This document shows, in pieces, positions 59,001 to 64,000 of a stretch of DNA of 64,000 bases (positions within the stretch are counted from its first letter, which is position 1; each line of letters opens with the position of its first letter). Made by a program: the position numbers and the translations under genes. The notes beneath the pieces are model-generated. The model was not told the origin of the DNA and did not search any database. It worked only from the letters and a program-made list of their open reading frames with translations. Origin of the DNA: Heterobilharzia americana (lineage: Eukaryota; Platyhelminthes; Trematoda; Strigeidida; Schistosomatidae); the NCBI GenBank assembly GCA_944470555.2, contig OX104132.1, positions 7,263,755 through 7,327,754 on the forward strand, in the 5' to 3' direction.

Positions 59001-59315
59001 ATCTTGTGGCAGGACCAAAACCTGTCGTAATTTCGTTGCCATTCTGATTTGAAGAATGAATTGGTGATAACAAAACTTCTCTGCTAAGAGGTAATTCTAT
59101 TGAATTAGCATGGGGATCGTGAGTATCAGCATTTGTTGGCCGCCAACGCCAAATTGATAAATGAGGTATGCATGTAAGACTTGAAAGAATATCTTGAGAG
59201 ACGAAATCAGAACCCTGGCGTAAACCTCGCCGACAAACGGCCTTGTCAACTGCATATGATGTGGCTGGACTTGCAAGGCGACGAAGCAGAACATATTTAC
59301 TGGTTTCGTATAACC
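49658..59315 (-). CDS. DIPK2A: DIPK2-like divergent protein kinase gene (deleted-in-autism-1 / FAM69 group), C-terminal four exons
   Basis: Four minus-strand exons (59315-58964, 58415-58205, 54758-54507, 50032-49658) join with matching phases (2-base, 1-base, 0, 0) into about 397 codons to a TAA. The product aligns in order with the DIPK2 family: YVLLRRLASP ... AVDKAVCRRG (first lobe), FNLAIDPQSIIIQSFPR and NWPFPNYLGSCGRW (the hallmark block), IYLGDFDLNSLLLV and HAIVVDTQT (catalytic-loop and DFG-equivalent Asp residues), then a Cys-containing tail (CSHRKSDHNIWLICTSLLYG ... RRLIDEARRLIKQ). DIPK2 proteins are Golgi or secreted divergent kinases. The N-terminal signal-anchor and Cys-rich exons were not found and must lie further upstream. 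A versus B paralogue cannot be decided. Introns of 4.5 and 3.4 kb are full of TEs. Confidence 0.75.
50040..50745. other. Intronic sequence without recognised features
   Basis: Intron of the DIPK2-like gene; nothing diagnostic. Confidence 0.3.
50750..50870 (-). repeat. tRNA-derived SINE (family B)
   Basis: The minus strand carries GGTTCACGGGTTTAGTGAGG (A-box side) and a B-box-like GGTTCGAAATCC, then CTCCACCTACCGAAGTATGG. It lies in an intron of the DIPK2-like gene. Confidence 0.5.
50935..52050 (+). mobile_element. PLE fragment (RT motif B to GIY-YIG), degraded
   Basis: Plus strand: DRVAIGLLLGPLLA (motif B, about 51000-51040), YTDDKSIVCDENTNLGNLLQ (motif C, about 51105-51160), VQRSIYRKTTWNR (thumb, about 51270-51305), ELGSLQEILVKKGYPLRFL (about 51405-51460), QFTCSCGVWYIGCT (GIY-YIG, about 51705-51750) and AREHYHNQTSLIRG. 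Many frameshifts. It is antisense within an intron of the DIPK2-like gene. Confidence 0.65.
52055..53185. other. Intronic sequence without recognised features
   Basis: No signature. The piece near 53130-53155 (AGAATATTCTTTTCGATAAC) recurs near 63566-63590. Confidence 0.3.
53190..53720 (+). mobile_element. RTE-B LINE 3' end
   Basis: SIDEVVNFHRLRWLGHVLRV (about 53232-53290) followed by SHRLPRHTIL matches the C-terminal end of this LINE. The 3' UTR includes TGTGGCAACTTGAACCGATG (about 53652), which is shared with the fragment at 60060-60850. Confidence 0.65.
53830..54010 (-). repeat. tRNA-derived SINE (family D)
   Basis: The minus strand reads CTCGCTTAATGGTAGCGTGC (A-box-like) and then GGTTCAGTTTC (B-box-like). 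The GGACAGATGTTTGCTCCTAG body resembles pieces near 54230-54320 and 55035-55060 that share GACAGCTGTTTC. Confidence 0.5.
54078..54091. repeat. Homopolymer C14
   Basis: A run of 14 C after GGTTTG, just past the family D SINE. Confidence 0.9.
54507..54758 (-). CDS. DIPK2A: DIPK2-like gene, exon with catalytic-loop region
   Basis: 252 bp, phase 0 at both ends, between TTTCTTCTTAAAG and a perfect GTAAGT donor. It encodes ASAWIRLQILLNILSLPESL, then LGDFDLNSLLLV and VVDTQT. The frame stays open past the donor to 54411, but that extension does not match the family. Confidence 0.75.
55390..56310 (+). mobile_element. PLE fragment (RT motif C to GIY-YIG), degraded
   Basis: Plus strand: YKTYVDGMIAICEKPEEAM (motif C region with YVDG, about 55440-55495), GGDGSMRMYMHRKST (thumb, about 55600-55645), SVPKKNVYITLPYKGEPNSL (about 55840-55900), EHMPNWLQKQMTPNSLMSAD (GIY-YIG part, about 56100-56160) and LRFIEALTIHKF (about 56270). 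Closely similar in layout to the fragments at 12200 and 15930, so it is the same subfamily. Confidence 0.65.
56336..56460 (-). repeat. Sm-alpha SINE with mutated hammerhead
   Basis: The minus strand carries CTCACTGGGAGGCAGGTATA, then CTGTCGAG in place of CTGATGAG. GCGAAAC and the GGATTCCACTGCT end are retained; the cleavage triplet is GTT. The tRNA-like head is truncated. Confidence 0.6.
56465..57005. other. Intronic sequence without recognised features
   Basis: No signature seen. Confidence 0.3.
57010..57850 (-). mobile_element. RTE-B-associated 5' leader fragment
   Basis: The minus strand shares CCTGAAAAATAAGGGTTAGT with GCATAACC, GGCAGCATCAGCGTGGCACT and GGAACTTGATTGCTGACAGA with 45230-45820. 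It is long and GC-richer than its surroundings. It lies in the second large intron of the DIPK2-like gene. Confidence 0.45.
57855..58200. other. Intronic sequence without recognised features
   Basis: Ends just before the donor of the 58205-58415 exon (minus sense). Confidence 0.3.
58205..58415 (-). CDS. DIPK2A: DIPK2-like gene, exon with the PFPNYLGSCGR block
   Basis: 211 bp. The acceptor TTCTGCGTGTTTTAG is chosen over a second AG 8 bp on because only it completes the AG|A codon left by the previous exon. The donor is CTG/GTACTG. It encodes LRFDELMFLFNLAIDPQSII and NWPFPNYLGSCGRWSVEEYH. Confidence 0.8.
58964..59315 (-). CDS. DIPK2A: DIPK2-like gene, most upstream exon found
   Basis: 352 bp after the acceptor TAAATCTTACCTTTTAG, entered with two phase bases (GG) and left with two (AG) before GTATTC. 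The frame is open for 116 codons. It carries LRRLASPATSYAVDKAVCRR, then a flatworm-specific insert rich in N, T and H, and FGPATRCSSDRLFEHLQH. Confidence 0.75.
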
Positions 59316-59544
59316 CTAAAAGGTAAGATTTAAATCATGAAAACAATAATGACAATTGTAAACCTATATATTAGTGTAGAGCGCAGGATGCAGACCTAAT
59401 TGAAAAGAAAATTATTTCTTCGCTCAATCAGTCTTTTTCTAAATGTCTAAATGGGAATATTCAATGAATTGAACTCTAGTAAGAAGTTACCTTTAAAAAA
59501 GGTGAAGTCAGACAAAATGACAAGGGAATGATGGTGATAAGACA

Positions 59545-59700
59545 GGAATATCATATGAGATATCCATTGTTTGGCAGACTAGTATTGATACTGGGTGATG
59601 ACTGAAGGTGAGATCAAAATTTGGACCGCAACCGGATTCGAAGCAGTCACCATTGAGTTTCCGGCCCGATGCCCTACCAACTGACCTATGAGGAATAAAT
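59545..59700 (-). repeat. tRNA-derived SINE (family A)
   Basis: The minus strand repeats GGTCAGTTGGTAGGGCATCG, GGGCCGGAAACTCAATGG and an AAATTTTGATCTCACCTTCA tail, as in the 4690-4945 copy. It lies about 230 bp upstream of the first DIPK2-like exon found. Confidence 0.55.
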
Positions 59701-59704
59701 GCAA

Positions 59705-60055
59705 ACATTTTTCTAGAAATGACTTAAACAAGACCCTGAGGTATTACAAGAGATTACTAGGGGTTGAAAAATTCACAGGACTAAGTAGTGTGAACTATTT
59801 AACGTGAATGAAGTATAAATTTATTGACATGCCAACTGGGATAAAATTTTGCTGTTATATAGGAATATGTGATAAACACTACTGGCTGACAAATGTACTT
59901 GCAAACCACTCAAGGTAATCAGCTATACTCAATAACTGAATCAAGGCAATGGATGGCAGTTTCGTCAGTTTCGATTCAACTTCATGCACAGTGCACTCGT
60001 GTAGTGACTCAGTTCGGAGAAACGAACCATCCGGACTACATTACTCTTCCCCGTT
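59705..60055. other. No feature recognised
   Basis: No signature seen. Confidence 0.3.
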
Positions 60056-60059
60056 AGCT

Positions 60060-60850
60060 AAATGATGAAATTCGTGAAACATTTACTAACTTGCGACACC
60101 TCTGGTACCGAGTGGCGAAATATCTGACTATCTATCAAAGGACGAGTATACTGTGCTGCAGTCTGTTCTATCCTTCTGTACGGCTGTGAGACAGCCGTTA
60201 AAAGTTGAAGGCATGAAACAGTAACACGTTTTGACTATAGGGGTCTTTGTAGCATTGCTCGTGTTTGGTGAAATCGCCGTGTGAGCAATGTTGAGGTCAG
60301 GCGAAGGGGACTGGGCAAGAAAGGCAAGTCAATTGATGAGGTTGTGAACCTTCATCGACCGAAGTGGCTTAGACACGTACTGTGCATGGCGAGCCAGCCA
60401 CCGCTTACCTCGACGTTCCATGCTAAGTAGAGTTGGATTAGATTGGGAGAGGGTTCAACGTGGCCACGCCAAAACGCGGCACCAGTCGATGAAGTCAGTG
60501 ACTCTTAGTCTGAGCTATGTAGGGTGATGTAGAGTTGCTACTTGGCTGGGGTCCCCGAGAAGAAAGGGATCAGAGGTTGAGAACCCTTGATAACATGACT
60601 GAAAATTGGTGACATTGGCGCAGATGCATCCACTTCTTAATGTCGTCTAAAGTTTTTATATTCTTACTAACCTTCATCTTCAGATTGTTTATTCTCTCAG
60701 ATTACTTTATCTACTTTGATGTCACTTTTTCTATTCACCTGTTCTTTGCACAGTACTATGAAGTGTGGCAACTTGAACCGATGCACCTGTGTGCAAGGTT
60801 CTACGCTGGTTTTGTCAGTCAGTCAGGTGTTTGCATGCTTTACGGCCATA
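60060..60850 (+). mobile_element. RTE-B LINE 3' end, longer copy
   Basis: Plus strand: SIKGRVYCAAVCSILLYGCE (about 60131-60190), RRVSNVEVRRRGLGKKGKSI and DEVVNLHRPKWLRHVL (about 60275-60385). The 3' UTR contains GTGTGGCAACTTGAACCGAT (about 60763). The last RTE-B domain and UTR are readable end to end. It is followed by an AT repeat at 60944. Confidence 0.7.
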
Positions 60851-60940
60851 ACTAAGAATAGGACAACTGGGTCGAAGCTAACTGTGCAATTCCAAGTGTG
60901 TCATACTCATCTAGAACCATGCAGTTTTCAAACATTTACC

Positions 60941-60943
<3 letters not shown>

Positions 60944-61013
<70 letters not shown>
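60944..61013. repeat. (AT)n microsatellite
   Basis: About 35 uninterrupted AT units. Confidence 0.95.
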
Positions 61014-61014
<1 letters not shown>

Positions 61015-61015
<1 letters not shown>

Positions 61016-61670
61016 TTCAAATCCGTGAGTAGATGTTACTAAACGCTTGAAGGCTGAGAAAATAGTGGAAATGAAGCTCATGATAAGAACGGGAACTGCT
61101 GAGTATCCTGTAAAATGTTATATTTGGTCACGGCTGTTCCATCATCAGCACAAACTTCAGAAAGAAAGCATGTTTGAATGTCGTAAGGATGTTAGTATAG
61201 CATCCTTTGATATTGTGCAGTAGATGATAACTTCAAGTTAGTCTGTTAGTTATATGTTATGCAGCAAAATAGTGTTATCAACTGGATGATGTTTCAAGAA
61301 CAATTTACCACCCATGATTACATTAAAGTAACTCCATTTCTTGTTTAGTACTCTACACTTGACCTCAATATTACCTACACAATGGTACGACGACGTCGAC
61401 AGCCAAAAGCTCGAAACTTTCTGAACACTCCTACTTCCAGTGTCTACCTCTAATAGACGTATAATAAGACAGAGTGGAAGGCTGCGGAGTATACTCTTCG
61501 TTTGATGGGCAGTTACATGCTTCATCGGCAGCGAAGATAATGAAAGTTGGTAAATGTAAACTGGTCCTTCGTATTCAAGCCGAAATTACGTTAGCAATTA
61601 ACTATATCACACTGAAAGCTACTTACGTAAACTCCTCAAAGAATTTAACCATTTCACTCTATATCTTAAA
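61015..61670. other. No feature recognised
   Basis: A 91-codon minus ORF (61250-61525) lacks domain support and is not called. Confidence 0.3.
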
Positions 61671-61674
61671 ATTA

Positions 61675-61830
61675 GGATGGATAATGGCTAGTAGTAGAAT
61701 CCAGGAGGCGTGTTCCGTCCTATTTGGGACTCGTCACCTGGATGTATCCCCTCCCACTGAGCGATGTTGTTCTCACAACGACTCGAACCCGGGACCGATT
61801 GCTCTAAATGGTCTTGGATCCCACTTTAAT
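61675..61830 (-). repeat. Sm-alpha SINE with mutated hammerhead
   Basis: The minus strand carries B box GGTTCGAGTCG, CTCAGTGGGAGGGGATACAT, then GTGACGAG (for CTGATGAG), an intact stem II GTCCCAAATAGGAC, GGAAC (for GAAAC) and CTC (for GTC). All three core blocks carry a change. Confidence 0.6.
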
Positions 61831-61833
61831 ACA

Positions 61834-62420
61834 TCATATATTCGGATTTTCACTGGTGTTCGGAAGTCGTTGCATTTTGTCAACGTCTTCACCTAACAGG
61901 AGAATGCTAACTGCGTAGTCCAAGGGAACCAACTGCCCTCCGAGTAACTGAACAGTTCCTGAGATATCAGAGGAACGTAGGATCACGTCAATCAATAGGT
62001 CTAAGACAACGTTATAAGTAAGAATAGCAATAATATCAAGGAAGACTTTCTTACTACAAGTCAATATTCATTTTAAATATGTTTATAATAAGGATGGTGA
62101 TAGTAGACACCACTGATCGTCGTTAAGTCGCACGACAAATTTCCAACATAAATGAACGAGGTTGAGTAGAAAGATTGGATTCGCAGAATACTCATACTTG
62201 ATTTCCAAACAGGTATTTCTACAACACCGGTAGATTAACGCAGTCGAATGCTTTCTTCCCGTAGAGAAATAAGGCAATGCTTAGGCATTCGAAGGCATGT
62301 TTGCTCCAAACCCTGGCGAAGTGTAAAGATCTGATCTATGCACGCCCGTCACGTTCTGAAACCTGCATGCACTGTGTACGGTATATTTAAGCACAGCATC
62401 ATATAAGTGGTCGGAGGAAC
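61834..62420 (-). mobile_element. RTE-B LINE fragment (RT palm)
   Basis: Minus strand: CIDQIFTLRQ (about 62340-62310), a decayed FDCVNLPVL (motif A region, about 62250), SDISGTVQLLGGQLVPLDYA (about 61970-61915) and LLGEDVDKMQR (about 61890). The catalytic box is lost (YAVS for YADD). Confidence 0.6.
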
Positions 62421-62424
62421 GATA

Positions 62425-62840
62425 TATTACCTTTAATTATGGTGTTGAACAGTAAAGCTTGTCTTTTATAGCCAACTGCTGGCAAGCCATGACCAGCTGA
62501 TGGTCTTCCTTCTTTCCTCATGCATGAATCCAAATAGACAACACTGTGGGAATATACGGAAATAACACTGGCTGGTGACGACATTGAGGTATATTTTCAA
62601 CTAGACTGGTAAGAAATCAATTACCTGAGGCAGATTAATAAGTAGTCGGTAAAATTAGTTGCAACTGCAAGAAAAGTCTTTTATAAAGACAAATTCCTCT
62701 TATTTTCTTGTAACTTACTGACGTTCAATTGTAGATCTCTGAGCAAACAACACACCATATCAACTAGGTGAGCCCTATTGAGGTTACAGAATGGAACCGA
62801 AATCCACTCATCGACCTTGTCCAAATTCGTGCAATAGATA
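62425..62840. other. No feature recognised
   Basis: No signature seen. Confidence 0.3.
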
Positions 62841-62844
62841 ATGA

Positions 62845-62960
62845 GCCGTACCAATTATGAGGGCTAATAATACTGCCTACATCTTGGTAGGTGGAGCGAT
62901 GTTTGAACCCGTAACCTATTGGCGAAAAGTCATCTTCTTAACCTAATGAGTCAGCTCCAC
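62845..62960 (-). repeat. tRNA-derived SINE (family B)
   Basis: The minus strand reads CTGACTCATTAGGTTAAGAA, a GACTTTTCGCC loop region, then GGTTACGGGTTCAAACATCG (B-box-like), the clearest Lys-like head of the family in the window. Confidence 0.5.
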
Positions 62961-63559
62961 ATACTGAGATCACAAGTAAAGGTCAGTGCACGAAAGTGTG
63001 AATCAGCACTAATCAAGGGATCAATGAGTGTTTTTGAGAGGCAAGTCATCGCATGCAATAATCTTCGCTGAAAAAATCGATTTGGCAAGAAGTTAAATGC
63101 ATTATCTTTCATGGCAGTAATCACAAGACAATGGGAATTAGTGATAGGAGACTATACAAGATATAATTTTGTAAATGACGCAGATCCATTCACTATTTTT
63201 ATTTTTTCGTCAATTTTAAATGACTTTTTATCCCAAACATCACCTTTATTATCTACTAATGGATTTTTCATAACTCACTAGTCTTTCTTCCTGTTTTGAT
63301 GACTTATTCTTCGTCAGCTGTTGAGAAGTGTGACCAACTGTATAGACATACTAGCACACAAGTTTGTATGCTGTTCTGTATCTGAATCGCTTTCAATCTA
63401 TAGCTATAAATAGTGACTACAGCATTATTCTGCACTTGTCTATTATCCATTTCGTCATGCTTTTCGTCTAATTTTCCCCAGAATATTCGGTCTATCTTGT
63501 GTTGATTTCTGTTTGCTTCTCTAGTCCTGATTTTGAATGCGGATTTTTTTATTTTCAGC

Positions 63560-63700
63560 GATGAACAAAGAATATCCTTTTCGATAACTTCTTTCTTAAA
63601 AACGGAATTTCAAGGAAATCCGCCAACAGACCTTGCTCCATACGAGCAGTTGAATTGATAAACATATCAAGAAGCAGACATTTTGGGTATCGGATCTTTC
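63560..63700 (-). mobile_element. PLE GIY-YIG start fragment
   Basis: The minus strand encodes SASYVYQFNCSYGARSVGG (about 63680-63625), the CxC-type lead into GIY-YIG, but the YIG is lost and the frame stops at once. Confidence 0.4.
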
Positions 63701-63704
63701 CGCG

Positions 63705-64000
63705 TCGGTAACACAACTAGACGCGTAAAAAACACAGACTACAATTTTCCCGCATTCCCATGTCCCTTCATTTATGTACTAAAAGCTACAAGATACAGGA
63801 CACTTTGAATAGCAAAAGTTGTAGTCATTCGACCTAAACAGCCTACCACCCTGGTCAGCTTTGGAACTGGCAACTTTTTGACATACTTGGGTTTGATCAT
63901 GCAGTATCATTTTATCCCCTATATTACTGATTATTCTAATTGTACTAACGACTGACCGCTATACAGATCCTCACTGTTGTCAACGCCCGTTTATCCTCCG
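63705..64000. other. No feature recognised
   Basis: Window edge; nothing diagnostic. Confidence 0.3.

Overview
The window reads as nuclear DNA of a schistosome-type flatworm. It is AT-rich, with very long introns packed with dead transposons. Three features carry this call: many decayed Sm-alpha-type SINEs (a tRNA-like head joined to a hammerhead-ribozyme module), numerous Penelope-like elements (PLEs) with a GIY-YIG endonuclease after the reverse transcriptase (RT), and two families of RTE-like non-LTR retrotransposons (LINEs). I see no bacterial operon, CRISPR array, rRNA or functional tRNA gene.

Two spliced host genes can be assembled by matching splice sites and codon phase. On the plus strand, a hydrophobic internal exon (11157-11324) and a terminal exon (22793-22947) join in phase to give the C-terminal part of a multi-pass membrane protein of tetraspan/claudin-like layout. 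On the minus strand, four exons between 59315 and 49658 join in phase to give the C-terminal two thirds or more of a DIPK2 (deleted-in-autism-1/FAM69 group) secretory-pathway divergent kinase. Its N-terminal exons were not found here. A 64-codon ORF with one membrane segment (20866-21060, minus) and a possible 82-bp exon (33141-33222, minus) are weaker candidates.

Layout: 1-8.1 kb holds a near-perfect 402-bp inverted repeat cut from a PLE, Sm-alpha and tRNA-derived SINEs, and an array of palindromic units. 8.3-11.0 kb is RTE-A copy 1. 11.1-23 kb is the membrane-protein gene, its 11.5-kb intron filled with PLE pieces, SINEs and a long ACT repeat. 24.4-29.3 kb holds two PLEs with recognisable RT and GIY-YIG domains. 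33.3-36.0 kb is RTE-A copy 2, almost identical to copy 1. 37.0-48.3 kb is a nest of PLE, RTE-A, RTE-B and gag-like fragments, including the only Sm-alpha hammerhead with an intact core. 49.6-59.3 kb is the DIPK2-like gene with TE-filled introns. 59.5-64 kb is more SINE, RTE-B and PLE debris.

Recurring theme: pieces of PLEs and SINEs lie as close inverted (head-to-head) pairs at several sites, and the two RTE-A copies share the same lesions. This points to local inverted and segmental duplication as well as retrotransposition. TE boundaries are read by eye and are approximate to tens of bases; splice junctions are predictions from sequence.
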